A program made the position numbers and the translations under genes. A stretch of 64,000 nt of DNA. Origin: Filosporella fistucella (taxonomy: Eukaryota > Ascomycota > Leotiomycetes > Helotiales). Where the stretch lies: contig JAQJZZ010000013.1 in NCBI GenBank assembly GCA_030077755.1, forward strand, positions 1,426,001-1,490,000, read 5' to 3'. How positions within the stretch are numbered: the first letter of the stretch is position 1; each line of letters starts with the position of its first letter. The notes under the pieces were generated by a model. The model made no database searches. It had not been told where the DNA came from and saw nothing but the letters and a program-made list of their open reading frames with translations. Shown here one piece after another: positions 35,119-48,034 of the stretch.

Positions 35119-38038
35119 ATGAAGCCTCTCTTATGGGCTGTCAGCCTGATATCTTTTGTCGCAGCATTGGGGCAGAAGAAAATTATTTCCTTTGAGGATG
35201 GCGCCTTACAATTAGCTGGTAGTACCTCGACAACCACTCTCTATATTAGCAATGCAGATTACGCCGGAGTTCTTCGAGCAGGTCAAGATCTCGCTGCGGA
35301 TTTTGGCCGAGTGACAGGCAAAAATCTTACGGTTATTACGACTGATCCAAGTTCCCCAGCAGGTCCAGCTATCATTGCTGGAACAATTGGAAAATCAAAA
35401 TTGATTGACTCACTGATCGATGCAGGAAAAATCGATGTGGCAAAAACGAAGGGACAATGGGAAGCTTTTCAGACTCAAATTGTGGCGAATCCCTTACCAG
35501 GACTTTCATCAGCTCTTGTCATTGTCGGAAGCGATAAACGTGGGACGATATACGGAATCTACGATATTTCAGAGCAAATTGGGGTTTCTCCGTGGTACTG
35601 GTTCGCGGATGTTGCAACAACTCAACAGAAGAACATCTACGCATTGGATACCCCGAAAATTCAAGGTCCGCCAAGTGTGAAATACAGGGGGATATTCTTG
35701 AATGATGAACAACCGGCATTGACCAACTGGGTTAAAGAAAAATATGGAGGAGTAGGCTACGTTTCTGGGTTCTATACTCGCGTTTTTGAATTGCTGCTTC
35801 GACTTCGTGCTAATTACCTGTGGCCGACGATGTGGGACAGCATGTTTGCCATAGACGATTCAAAGAACCAGCCACTTGCCGATACGTATGGTATCGTGAT
35901 GGGAACGAGTCACACGGAGCCTTTGATGCGGTCAACAAAAGAGCAGTCAAAATATATGAGTGGATCTTGGGACTGGTCTTCTAATAAGGCTAATGTCATC
36001 AAGTTTCTGACGGATGGCGCAAAAAGAGCAAAGCCATATGAATCCCTATATACTATGGGAATGAGAGGATCCGGGGATACTGCATCGTCTACACTGAATG
36101 CGAAATCTCTCGAAGATTGTATCGCAAGTCAGCAACAGATTCTCACGTCAGTTCTTGAAAAGGACCTTTCGACTATTCCCCAGATGTGGTGTCCATACAA
36201 GGAAGTGGGAGGATACTATCAGAAAGGCATGAAGATTCCGGAATCGGTCACAATTTTGTGGTCTGATGATAATGTGGGAAATCTACAACGATTACCGATT
36301 CCTAGCGAAGTGAGTCGTGCTGGAGGGGCAGGTATTTATTATCATTTTGATTATGTTGGTGATCCTCGGAATTATAAATGGATCAACACCATCTCAACGC
36401 AGAAAACCTGGGAACAAATGCATATGGCATACGCTCGAAATGCCAGGCAAATATGGGTTGTCAACGTGGGGGATTTAAAGCCCTTGGTATGTCCTTGATC
36501 TTTGTAGGAGTGGTTGTTAATAGTTCACAGGAAATTCCCATCAGTCACTTCCTCGATATGGCCTATGATATGTCCTTACATGATACCCCTGAGAGTATCG
36601 CGACCTGGATGAATCAATGGGCTACCAGAGAGTTCGGAGCACATCTTGCAGCAGCCTCAGCTTCTGTCCTTGACAGGTATGGTCAGTACGCAGCTAGGAG
36701 AAAGTATGAACTGCTTGATGCCTCCATTTTGTCAGCTGTCAACTACAATGAAGGCGATGTCGTTCTTAAGGAGTGGGAAGTCCTGGTTTCAGATGCACAA
36801 AAAATATACGACGCCCTGCCAGCGGCAGCCCAGCCTGGATTCTTCGAGCTGTTACTTCACCCTTGTAAAGCGGGGTATATCCTCTATCAGCTCTACGTCA
36901 ATACAGCAAAAAACAATCTGTACGCCAAACAAGGTAGAGTAAGTGCAGCTATGTATGGAGCGAATTCAGTAGCTGCGTACGCTGCAGATTCAGCACTAGC
37001 ACAGACATACCATAAACTCCTGGGCGGAAAGTGGAACCACATGATGGACCAAACTCATATTGGGTACACTGGATGGTGAGTCTCGAGTCCTACTCTAGAT
37101 AGTAAAGCTGATATCAAAGGCAACAACCCTCGTCAAACTCCATGCCCTCTCAATCCTATCCCGCAAAGAGCACATCCGCTCAACCAGGTGTCTTCGTGGA
37201 AGGAGGTAGCACTACCCTCGCTCTATTATCAATGGATCCCTATAGTCCCTCTAGATGGCTGGACATCTACTCAAAATCCAATACCACCAACCCATTTAGT
37301 CTCACCTCTGATCCTTGGATCATCATCACCCCTTCGACCGGAAAGCTTGAACCACCTGGCGCGACGTCCGACCAAAGAATCAGTATATCCATCGACTGGA
37401 AGACTGCTCCTGCTGGCACTTCCACCTCAAAGGTAGCCATCACAGCCGGTACATCTACATTCACCGCCACCGTCCCGCTAAATAACAAACTCGTTCCTGC
37501 AAGCTATCAGGGCTTCGTAGAAAGTGATAGGACAATTAGCATCGAAGCATCGCATTTCACGAATAGTACATCTTCCTCCGAAGCAAGCTATGCCATAATC
37601 CCTGGATATGGACGGACACTCGCAGGTGTATCGCTGTATCCTATCTCTATACCCACGCAAAACTATCCTTCCTCCCCCAGTCTGTCGTATAATATATATA
37701 CCTTCACCGCCGGCACAGCTTCTATAAACGTTCTCCTTGGTCCATCTCTGAATTCTAATCCATCGAGACCATTGACCTATGCGATCGCGATAGATGACAA
37801 TAAGCCTGTCAAAACACAATATGTACCCACGTCGGATCTAGGTACTATGCCTGCTGGATGGAGCGAGGCCGTCAAGAATGCCGCGTGGAGTTCTGTGACC
37901 AAGCATACGCTAGACGCGGGCCAACATGTTATTAAGCTTTGGGCTGTGGAACCTGGGGTGGTGTTTATGAAGATTGTGGTCGATCTTGGAGGAGTGAAGA
38001 CAAGTTATTTGGGTCCCCCTGAAAGTGTGAGGGTCTGA
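35119..38038 (+). CDS. secreted GH115 xylan alpha-1,2-glucuronidase
   Basis: Three exons (35119-36486, 36531-37075, 37120-38038) give 943 aa, close to the family's usual 950-1000, with all joins in frame. The signal peptide is MKPLLWAVSLISFVAALG. Domains in order: an N-terminal alpha/beta domain (about 20-180, ending with GTIYGIYDISEQIGVSPWYW), the catalytic barrel (about 190-470; RGIFLNDEQPALTNW, LLRLRANYLWPTMWDSMF, GTSHTEPLMR, LWSDDNVGNLQRLP), a helical region (about 470-640), and a C-terminal beta-sandwich from exon 3 (about 640-943). GH115 enzymes remove (4-O-methyl)glucuronic acid from xylan, including internal residues. Its action would match the CE5 esterase at 12.8 kb as xylan debranching. 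It is tail-to-tail with the RdRP gene across a repeat-bearing spacer. Confidence 0.95.
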
Positions 38039-38149
38039 TGGTAGCAGGGAGGGAGGAGTGTGGTAGTTCGCAATATCCAACCGTCGTCCAGGGCATCCCA
38101 AAAAAATCAAAACATTACGTATAAGGACTTCAAACTAATAGGAAAGAAG

Positions 38150-38525
38150 ACGCTTTGAGCACCCTATAGACTGCGTATCTTGTATTTCCAGTGCGTGGAG
38201 CCCAATACACAGAGACTAGGAGCCTGCACTTTTTTAGTGTGTGCGGCCTATGTTTTCCGCGCTCAGCCCACCACCCAAAAGCTAAAGTAGGTCGCCTAGA
38301 ATTTCAGTGTGTGAAACATGCCACGAGAAAGCTATAGAGCCGTATTTTGAGCGAGCACAGCTTACCACCCACAGGCTAGTAGCCTGTATTCTTAGTGTAT
38401 GCAGCTTACCGCTAGCGCACAGGCTGCGTCGCCTGTATTTTCAGCGTATGTAGCCCACCACCTATAGCTTACGGAGCCTGTAATTTTAGCGTATACAGCT
38501 CACCGCCAGCAGCTTGTGGGTGGAT
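38150..38525. repeat. degenerate tandem repeat, about six units of 43-72 bases
   Basis: Units start with a GCCTGTATTTTCAGCGTATG-like string, followed by a CAGCCCACCACCC-like string and a tail such as AGCTTACGGA. Starts are near 38221, 38296, 38340, 38389, 38429 and 38474. They differ by point changes and small gaps, so the array is old. It lies in the 3'-3' spacer between GH115 and RdRP. Confidence 0.75.
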
Positions 38526-38850
38526 AAAATGGGACAGAGAATACAAGATTTGTCCAGAATAATTTCCTATTGAATAGCACCAAAGCTGCTTCTTTGGTAG
38601 CCCCTATAAAAATTTTATAACCTTGACTATACCAGTGAGAAGACCGCCGTATTCATATTATATCCGCCGCATCCGCAAGAAAGGGTATCATCAGAATGAA
38701 ACGTAATCATAATATCATAACGCCAAAGCCCATGGATCAGTTCGCATCCTCTCAACACCACAACACATAAATCATTCCTCCTCCTCTAAGGCCGCACCCA
38801 TTGCTCATCAATAATTATCCGATCATAATGCTATCTCTCATGTAAGGAAA

Positions 38851-41800
38851 TCAGTCCTCTAACTCTGCCAGATCTTCTGCATTCGCAACATGAGCCAAGC
38901 TCGCGCAGTCATCCATTGTCTGCGCATCCATTCCCTTGACCAGCTTTCGAATCAAGCTATTGTCCGGTCTCTGAATGATGTACATTCTTGGAATAATCTG
39001 GTGAGCCGATCCATCTTTTGCAATTTGTCTGGCCTTCAAGGCACAAAGTTGCTTGCCAGCCAACCACCAAACACACGCAGGGACATAACTCCTCTTGCAT
39101 GAAGCAAATAGTGCCGACGCTTTCAGCAAAGACCACGCCGAGAGCTCTGACGAGCAGGATTTGGGTAGCAAAGCCTGCGTAAAAGGAGTATTCTCATGAG
39201 GCAGAACGTCATGATATCTCTCGTAAAAATTTACTAAAACGGTTGTGAATTCGGGCGAGTTAGGTGAGTCCGGACGGTCGAATGTGGTTCTCCATTCTGC
39301 CTTCATTGGAATAATTTTCGAGTTGAGCTCGGTGAGAAGATTCTTCCACTCAGGGTGCTTCTCAGCAAGTTCTAAGCACTCCTTGTAATACGCTACGAGA
39401 TCTTCGTCCCATTGTATGTCACTGCCTCGATTTTCCGTGGCGAGGTCCGTCAAGACTTTCTCAACAGCCGCTGTGGCAGCTCGCTTTAGATGTGTGATGA
39501 TGTGATCTGACTTCAGTGCGTCAGTCTTGTAGTCAGGCTCCAGTAACGTCAGGCTGGGAGGGATTTTTCGGTCTTTAAAAATCTTCCATTCCTCCTCGCC
39601 GAAAATATATCCTTGCTTAGCCTGATCCACGAGATCACTGAGAAGTTGACTCAGATATCTCGCCTCGACCGTATCCACACTCTCTTGGTTAAAGCACACC
39701 TTTTCTTTAAAGTTCGTGCATATACCCAGCAAGCTCTGCTGTAAATTGAACTGGAAGGACGCTTTCAAGAAGGCTGATGTCGGATTTGAGGCGCCCTGAA
39801 TGATGTCTCTGTAGGTTCTTGTGTCTTTGCTAATGAGGTTCTCCTCCATGAAATTTATCGGGGGTAGAACGTCAGCGTTAACAAAATTGTCAACAATGTC
39901 TGGTTCCCAACAAACCCAAGCCATGTCACCATCATAGTCGCCTCCTGAAAGTTTGCTAGCCAGGGACGGGTTACCCTTCGTGGAGAAGACAATAACATCT
40001 TTCAAGCCCATTAATTCAGCTTTGACTACTGCCTTGACCTTTTGGACATCGCTAATGAAATGAGCTGGCGATCTAGCGACAAGAACATCCTGGCCAAATA
40101 CTGAGGACGAGATGCCCGAAATGCTATCAACGAAGCTGGAGAAATCTATATAAACCTCATTGGGCTCCAAAACACCCCAAAAGTCAGGTACCATGTATAC
40201 ATAGGCCGACCGTCCAACAGTGATGTTAAGGCGTTCCTTAATTTCATCACATTTGTTGGTGAAAAGCTCTCTAGCCCAGGTGTTCATCAAGCCTAGCTCT
40301 TGTGGGTTGAAGCCAGCATCTAGAAATACATTAAGACGTTCTTCGGTCATTGTTGGCAAGCCACCTTTATAAACAATGGATTGGCTTTTGAGCCTTGAAT
40401 CTGTATTGGGGTTTCTTGCTTTGATCCATTGGCGCAGCGACTCTGGATTCTGCATGGCCGCTTGTATCTCATCAAGTTCACGCTGGAGTCCCTGATCCAT
40501 GATATTCGAAATGGCATCTCTCATATCTTCAGGTTTCGCAGCGCGGTCCAACAATATTGGCAATAATTGAGTATTGAGGTCTGCAGATTTGAGTGGACCG
40601 GAATGCTTCAGAACTTCGAATGTTCTGTGGCTCTCATCTTCAGATTCTCCTCCGGTTTTGGTACTTCTTTTCCACTTTTGCTGAGATGGATATATCTCTA
40701 TCCAATCGTCGTTTCCCGTGTAGGTATGATCGACAATCCATAGGCCTTTAGCTTCACCAATCCTGCCTTGAAATCCACTGGGGAGAAAAGTGAGACCAAG
40801 TTTCTCCATGACCTTCCTGCCCAAGCCGGGAGACATACGGCCGGCTCCATCACTCATCACCTCTTTACCACTCATAATGTCTTTATCCTTGAATCTAAAA
40901 TCCTCATGGGGAATGACGACTGTTGCAAAAGTCCGAGAAAGAGCTGGGGAGGTTAGCGTTGGGTCAACTTGATAGGATGGATTCTTACCCAATGATGTGC
41001 GAGAAAAGAGCTTGAGATAGGTGCTGCCCTCATTCTTTCTGGTAGGACGGATCCGGTTGAAAAGATATTCAATCGGTATGATACCATGGCGCTCGAGTGG
41101 CACTGGATTTCTGACAAGGTTTTCATCTGTCGCAAATCCAGACCCAGCGACTGCGAAGAAGAAAATTCGATCTGTAAGATCTCCTCCTGAGGGCTTGGCT
41201 TTCTTTGCTTTTGCCCCTTTCTTGCTTGATTTTCGATCTCGATCGACGGGTTTCGTGAAGAAAGGCTGCCATACCCTTCCCAGTAGGTTATGTTTAGAGT
41301 CTATTAACCATTCTTGGATGATTCTCGACCAGTCCTCACCAAGTTTTTCTGATAGTCGTTTCACGCCTTTTGGAAGCTTATATCCTGTCAATTGTGGAAT
41401 GCAGAGCTCAAAAAAGCGATCATGGCCAAACCGACGACCGAGACGATGGGATTTATCAAGCTTTAAGGCATCTAATTCTAGCTTGAAAATGGGATTCATA
41501 GGCTCTGCTGTATTGTACCTCAAGGCGCCACCCAGGGTGACCGAGTAGAACCCACCTTTGGATGGATCAAGGGCGCACTTCCAAGCTTCGGCACTGGACT
41601 TATCAGGGAATGGTCGATTCTTCAGAGGTGGTAATGACTTTAGGAACTTCCATAGCGTGTCATAATCCTCCAGTTGTCGGGAAAGTGGAGCATTCAACTC
41701 TGAAAGTGGAACTCCGGCATGCAGAAAGACTCTGGTGATCTCGTAGTAGACGCAATAATGCAGATCATTAAGAGCTGGGTTATTTGCTGCTAGGGAGATG

Positions 41801-42891
41801 TTAGCTAACCAAATGACTAGCCAGAATTAATACACACGAAAAATGCTACGAAGCTGATCTCTTAACTCTGTTTCAAACTGATTCAATTCCGTCTCTCTTA
41901 GACAAACTTCTTCGAGATTCTGAGACAGCTCTTCTTCCACATGCGGTTCTGTATCGCTCCGGTTCTCATCGTAAGCTTGAATGATTTCGTCCTCTGGAAC
42001 GTCTGCGACACGTTTCTCAAAGCTACTCGAGTTGTAGTTTGAACTCGAATGCTTATCAGGCTGCGGAATATTGAAAGCAGGATTTTCTTGGGTCTGGAAT
42101 TTGAGGCTGTCATCAGGTACTGTCTCCTGTGTACTCGCAAATGAAGCGTCGTTTGGGACGCGTGAGAAAATGCTTGACGCAAATGATGTGAAGCTGGTGT
42201 TTGCACTCTTCGGTGGAAGCATAGGCTCCTGAATCAGTGTACTAATTGGAGTAGCAGGAGGGCCCATATGAGTCGTATCCAATTTAGAACAAGCGGACTC
42301 CGATCTAGGTTTCTTCGTCGAGGTAGGAAGATCTTCGAAAGCGCCGTCTCGACTACGTTTAGGGTCTCCATTTGTTGTTCTTGGAGGTAGTGCTATTGGG
42401 ATCGGTTGTCCCACAATGAGGCTGGAGCTGCGTGTGGGCGAGTTGGGTGTGGCAGTAGGATTTCTCCGTTGAAAATCCTCCTTATACTTCTCTAATATTC
42501 TGGATAGCAAGTCGAGCAGCTGTGACCGTTCTTCGGCTGTCAATGGATGGGGTTTGGTGCGTGTTACGGGAAGGACATCTCGATCCGCCTTCGGTTTGCG
42601 GACCCATTTACTATGCAGGAATTTTGCCTCAGTACTGAATTCCCCCAAGGCAGGAAACAATATCTGTTTGTAGTAACAGTATCTGAACAATTTGAGACAA
42701 TTGGCTTTCAGAGTATAACCGAGTTTCCTCGGAGACCAATCTTCATTGACTTGCATAGTCAAATCCAAATCCCACACATTGGAAAGGGATGACAGCGTGC
42801 CATCACAGGTAGTCAAAGGTACATCTGAGACATCTCTGTGCCTTCCATGTGTAGTAGGAGTCCCCGGTGCACTTGGTGCATTTGGTGGCAT
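38851..42891 (-). CDS. RNA-dependent RNA polymerase (QDE-1/SAD-1 class)
   Basis: Two exons, 42891-41838 and 41789-38851 (48-base intron), give 1330 aa, within the usual 1200-1400. It copies RNA into double strands for RNA silencing. The N-terminal 350 residues include a basic region (WSPRKLGYTLKANCLKLFRY) and then a Ser/Thr/Pro-rich disordered part (about 140-290). The catalytic region in exon 2 has KSHRLGRRFGHDRFF near the start, LTFLPSGFQGRIGEAKG, and the active-site loop LSGGDYDGDMAW (about residues 964-975), whose three aspartates bind metal in this two-barrel polymerase family. The ending ...NAEDLAELED is acidic. Fungi usually hold several paralogues, for quelling, meiotic silencing or unknown roles, and I cannot tell which this is. 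The catalytic aspartates are all present, so it should be active. Confidence 0.94.
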
Positions 42892-44780
42892 CGTGTAGTC
42901 TTAGAGCCGGAACCAAACCCAATGAGAGAACAAGGGAGGGATTGCGATGTAACTTTTATAATAAAAAAGCACGGGCCGAAGGAGGCTGGAATTTGTTTCT
43001 GAGAATTGCTGGCCATATAACTAAGAATATTTTCTAAATTTCATATGAGCCTCGTTCGCGGCGGATGAGGGGTTTGTTTCGGATTTCGCAGAAGATAGTG
43101 GGAGCCTGGGGTAGTGTGGGCTACAGCTGAGATTGGAAGACCAAAATGACTCTAGAATATCCTCAAAAAAGGCAGGCAGAGTTTCGAAGCAATTTGAGTG
43201 CGAGGCAATGCAGTTGAGGCACAATCGAAGGCAATTTGAAGGTCAAGAGACGGTGGGAAGGTGCAAGCAATCGGACGACGAGGCTGCGGAAGTGCTGATT
43301 GCAATATTAGCTCATGACCTGTAACAAGAGAGGAAAATGAATACTCAAGGCTTAAAGAAATCAAAAATGAAGCTGTCCGCTTCACCAATTGACCAAAAAC
43401 ATGAGCAAAGAGGAGCAAAGGGTGGGAGAGATGCAGTTGTGAAGTGGTTGCATCGAGGAAGGATTCTGGGAGACGTGTTCCGCTAACGAGGGAGCGGCCC
43501 GGCGTTAATGGTCCCCGAAATTTTAATAGTTCAGGGCAGTCATGGGTAGTATTCGTCAACGGGATGACTTCATCGACATTCCATTTGTCTCTCCACAAAA
43601 ACTTCGAATCCAATTCGTCATCATTTCTTCAACATAATAATGTATTTCAATACTAGTCTCTAACAGCACAGCTTGGGCATGCTGCCGAAACTTTTCCCGG
43701 CGTACCCGCAACAAATGCGAAATCGAATGCTACACCCTAATCACCGGCTCTGGTGGCCGTGTCGATAATATCGCAGAGATACTGATCCATTCGAGGCTTC
43801 GACTGACATGATGCAAGAACACATCAGTGGCAGAGAACAAAGTAGCTAGCCGTACGAGTAGCCATTGCCCAGTCTCAAACATATCACGATTGCAATTCGA
43901 TGATTTTGAGAAGGTTAGCAATCGACTCAAAGTAGAAACCGCTTCATCCAGCAACTCGGCACATTCAAAGCGAGACTTTGCAGATACTGCGTGACAACGG
44001 CAATTATACCGCGGAATTTCCTGGAATTAACACACATGATATGCATCCATCTATAAATGCTGGTGTTAGGTTTGGGATCTTTCGTGGACAAGAGAACTGC
44101 AATGTCTAGGTATGTTAACGTCCAATTATATCTACCTATCTAGAGTGATGTGATGTAACAACTTTTTCACAGACCTGTTCTAAATCCATATGTGGATAAC
44201 CAAACATTTCTTTTCTGATCACTCCTTTCACTTAGCATCAATTCCTAAAATCGATGTCCAAGAACTTGACAAGTATTCCAGTTGATCCAATACGTTCTCA
44301 TCTGCGAGTATCAGAATCCTCTTCAAATACCTCCCCGACCACATCACTACTGCCCCCCGAACAGGACCTTTTTGGCTGAACAACATTGTGGCGAAAAGAA
44401 TTGTCCCAATTTGGAAGTGCGTCATCAGGGACATATTGCTCTACCATCGAATTGTGGTAAACTTTTGGTCATCGAGATATATTGCTCGCGATTTCAAAAA
44501 CGACTAAACCTCAAGAATACAGGCATATGGCGCTACGGGTCTTCATACTCAAACTTGACCTGCTGTTCATTCGAAATGGTGAATGAGATTAATCCGAATA
44601 CATTCATGAAAACGTCCCCAATCCTACCTTATGACGGATGACGGTGGAGTTTCCAATGTCCCATTGGAAATTATAGCATTCCGTTTTCACCACTTGAAGC
44701 TAGCCATATATAGATACAAGAATGCTAATTGCTGAAAATGCAACACTTTTATTCCTTCCATGCATACATTTTCTTTCTGT
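42892..44780. other. gene-poor stretch between RdRP and Agd3-like genes
   Basis: The part near 42900-43620 is presumably the RdRP promoter and leader. A minus-strand frame at 43730-43990 (pieces CRCHAVSAK, ELLDEAVSTLSRLL, WLLVRLATLF) looks somewhat protein-like but is cut off by a stop upstream. It may be a relic exon. Nothing else is recognised. Confidence 0.35.
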
Positions 44781-47480
44781 TTACCAAGCAAGTGGTCTAG
44801 CCAGTTCTAAACTCACAACTTTACCTACCAAATCAACCCATACAGTCAAAGGATCATTTCCAATCTGCTCAGTCGTGTACTTTCTTGCGTCTTTTACTGG
44901 GGCCGGGAGAGTCACAGGGATTGGAGCAGAGCAAGTATTGTTTGTTGCAGACACGGTGAGGCCGATTATGGCTTGGCCGCTTGGATCGTGGATGAGTGTT
45001 ATGCTGTAGTTGCACTTATCTCGTGTCATGCGTTGGGCGAATTGAGCCGCGAGATCATCGTGTTTGAGGGAGATGATGGGCCATGTTGTTCTATGGTTTT
45101 CTGTCAGTGCACGCCCTCCTCTAGCCAGACAGGAAGAGGAAATACTTACACTCGCACTAATTCTCCTAATACCACTTCTACCCACATTTGCAACAGACTC
45201 CATTTCCCTTTGTTGGCTGTCAGTCCTAGTGGAACAGTCGTTTGTGCGACATCTGCCTGTCGTAAGTTGGCTTGGTGGAACATATAGGCATCATGGTGGA
45301 GGGAGAGAAGATGTCGGACGTTGGTTGTCTTCTCGAGAGCGAGGAGATCGGTCATTGTTCCTGAGCCGGTCGCGATGGCTATCCATTCTGTAACGTCGCA
45401 GGTGGTAGTATCGCACTTTTGTTCTTGTTAGCTCCCCGGAAAGAGCCAGAGAGGAGAGACTCACGTTGTAGTATATGTTTGTCGCCCATCGAGGAGTGAT
45501 CTGGACCCCGACGAAATTGTTGCTAGCCATTGTGGTATAAAGCGGCCAGTGCTCGTTGTCCTACAATGATCAATTCCCTTTCTTTATTTGTACTGAGAAT
45601 ACTCACAGTATTCAGCAACACCTTCCTAGTATTATCTCCTACCGCATTCACAATCCCATTATCACTCCATGCTTTTAATGCATCTCCATTATGTAAGCCA
45701 GTAATGGCAGGGGGAATCAATCCTTTTCCACTCCAACTCCTTCCATTCGAGAGACCAACTTGGGCGAGCCATTGCTGATTCCAACTTATTTCTTTGCTGA
45801 CATCGCTGTATGTAGCTTGATCCTCACTTTCATGTGTGAATGTATGCGAGACATGGGAGAAGGCATCGCGGTTCACCGGGTCCGCCCACCATTTTTCCAG
45901 TGGATCGAGTTGAAGACAGCGATTGGAGTAGGAATATGTTGTGAGTGTCGATGCCCAGAGAGAGGTACCTGAACCGAGTGGTTTCACATATTCCAGATTC
46001 GTGGAATCGGGTTGGGTGCCATAGCTTACGGAGCCGACGCCACAGGTCGGTGATTCTGCTCTGTCGATATCCTCTGAATTCTATTACTTTCACATCAGCA
46101 AGGTTTTTTAGACATAGAATGCAGGAGCCACACTTTTGTGGATATGCTCCGGGTTTGAAGTATTTCACCTACAGCTATGTTTCCATTACCATTGTGGCCT
46201 ACTTCCATCGTGTAATTTGATCCTTTTGGAAGTTTTGCATTAACGGCGTCCATCCAGGTGATGTGTGCTACCAGATCTGCAGGCTCGATTCGGAATGTTC
46301 CACCTGAATATATGGGAGAGGTGAGGAACATGTCGTCGACTTGGGTATTGAGGAGAACTCGACGGTATCCCGCGTCTGGGTTGGTTAGTTGTGTTTCATT
46401 GGATGTCCTTGAGACCTACAAAGTCCTCGACTAGCCCAATGGATCCAAGCGTGTTGAAGGAGAATCGAGGTTGTGCTCCAATCTGTCGCGAAACCCATGA
46501 AGAAAAGCATCTTTGAAGTCAGCATGAACCCTGTCACTGTATGACGCTCATACCTGTTTCCTTCCGTCTTTAAAATCATTGATAACTCCAGCAACAGTAT
46601 TTGTGGTGAATCCGGTGGCTGTGCCAAACTGAGCGAATGGTGTTGCAAGACTCGAATTGACGATCCCGGCGGGGTAATGATATAGACCTGTGGTGCTCAA
46701 AGTTGCTCCCCTATATAGACTCAGCATTTGTTTTCTGAATCTTACAGGAACTACTTACTGCACCAATCCAGCTGTTGGAAACAACGAAGTATCATTCACG
46801 CTCATTAGTTGCTCAACTTTCGCATCACAACATGAACCTACGACCTTCGTTCCCGATGCAGCAGATGGAACGACGTCCAATCTCACCATCCTTACTCCAA
46901 AAGTCCTCTGATATGCGTACAAAGCATTCCATTGATCACTCGTTAGAGCTGAAGCATAGGTCCCCGCAGCATTTGGATAGCTGACTTCAGACAGCACGAC
47001 TATTCCTCCGAATAACCCCACACTCTGGGACGATGTCAAAGCTGGTAATTCTATCCCTCCAGATGGGACTAGAAGCAGCTGAAACGGTATGCCATAGTCA
47101 TTCAATCCTGATTTTGCCGAATATGCTGCTGTGGCATCTCTTGCTATCACCAAGAACGTTCCTTTCGTCGTTAAAACAGTAGCTTGTCTCTTTGCATGCA
47201 CCGCGACCTTTGCCTCTGGAGGAATTGTCGATGTGTTTGCTACGATTGTCGTATTATCGACTTTCCAAGGTCGAGGTGCCCAGAACGGTGGTGGCCAGTG
47301 TAAAGACTGATTATTTATCCTCGCTGTCTCGACCGGGCCATGCCAATGCGTATGTGTAGCATTCGGACGTCCCCAAATTCCCGCTGTATAACTCGCGCGT
47401 ACAAATGTAGAAGTGGTACTTTGCGCGACAGCTCCAACGACGAAAATCGCACTGATGCAGAAACTGGAGAAAGAAATCAT
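44781..47480 (-). CDS. Agd3-like secreted polysaccharide deacetylase (CE18)
   Basis: Eight exons (47480-46759, 46710-46554, 46510-46420, 46375-46173, 46080-45607, 45560-45465, 45415-45150, 45090-44781) give 772 aa, and every join keeps frame. Starting at 47480 gives a signal peptide (MISFSSFCISAIFVVGAVAQ); an ATG at 47531 adds 17 residues. Key parts: a beta-rich N-terminal region, then YRRVLLNTQVDDMFL with the Asp337-Asp338 pair, GNGNIA, and the metal-binding segment FSHVSHTFTHE (His467, His470, His474). The C-terminus is a beta domain. The order matches Aspergillus Agd3, which de-N-acetylates the exopolysaccharide galactosaminogalactan and so helps adhesion and biofilm. The usual Aspergillus partners (uge3, gtb3, sph3, ega3) are not in this window. 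Here it heads a different set of sugar-polymer genes, so its polymer may differ. Confidence 0.9.
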
Positions 47481-48034
47481 GCTTGCTAATCTGTAACAGA
47501 GAAAGAAAACCAAGGAGCTCGAACGAAACATAAAGTATGATGAACAAAACGAGAAAACTGAATGAGAAAATTTGGAACTTCACGGCTGGGTAGTTCCGAT
47601 CCATGGATCAGTAGCAGATCCATATTGCATGCATTCATCCTCTTGCCAGAGTGCTCTGCGTACGTCTTTCTTACGACGACACGAAATAGGCTGAAGAGCC
47701 TAAAATATACTTCCTAGATACCCTCGCGGCCATCTGGCTAGAAGGAGATGCGGAGGTTATAAATATGTATTTCGGATGATGAGATCTGGAATATGGTGTC
47801 ACTGGGACCCGTTAGTAGGGGAGCTGGGGAAGAAGCTTTTTTGGTCTGCTGAGGGGATAAATAGATCGGATGAAGAAGGGGTCAGAATTCAGGCAAGTGC
47901 ATCAGCCGGCCACGAGGCGAGGTTACACGGGGATTGTGGGGAACTTGGGGAATGGGGTAATTGGGTAGATGGGATATTAATTATGCATTTTTTTGTGCTG
48001 GTTTTCTTCGTTGTACAATCTCTTGCCTGTATAT
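47481..48034. promoter_or_regulatory. promoter region of the Agd3-like gene
   Basis: No gene. The minus strand carries a TATTTATA-like string at about 47757-47765, some 280 bases before the start. The 3' end of the next minus-strand gene bounds it. Confidence 0.35.

Noticed and set aside
43152..43613. 153-codon minus-strand frame upstream of the RdRP gene
   Set aside because: No domain and a competing frame opposite; lies where the RdRP promoter and leader should be.
43730..43990. Protein-like minus-strand frame (ELLDEAVSTLSRLL and similar)
   Set aside because: Ends upstream at a stop, with no start codon and no joinable exon. Possibly a relic exon but not enough to call.
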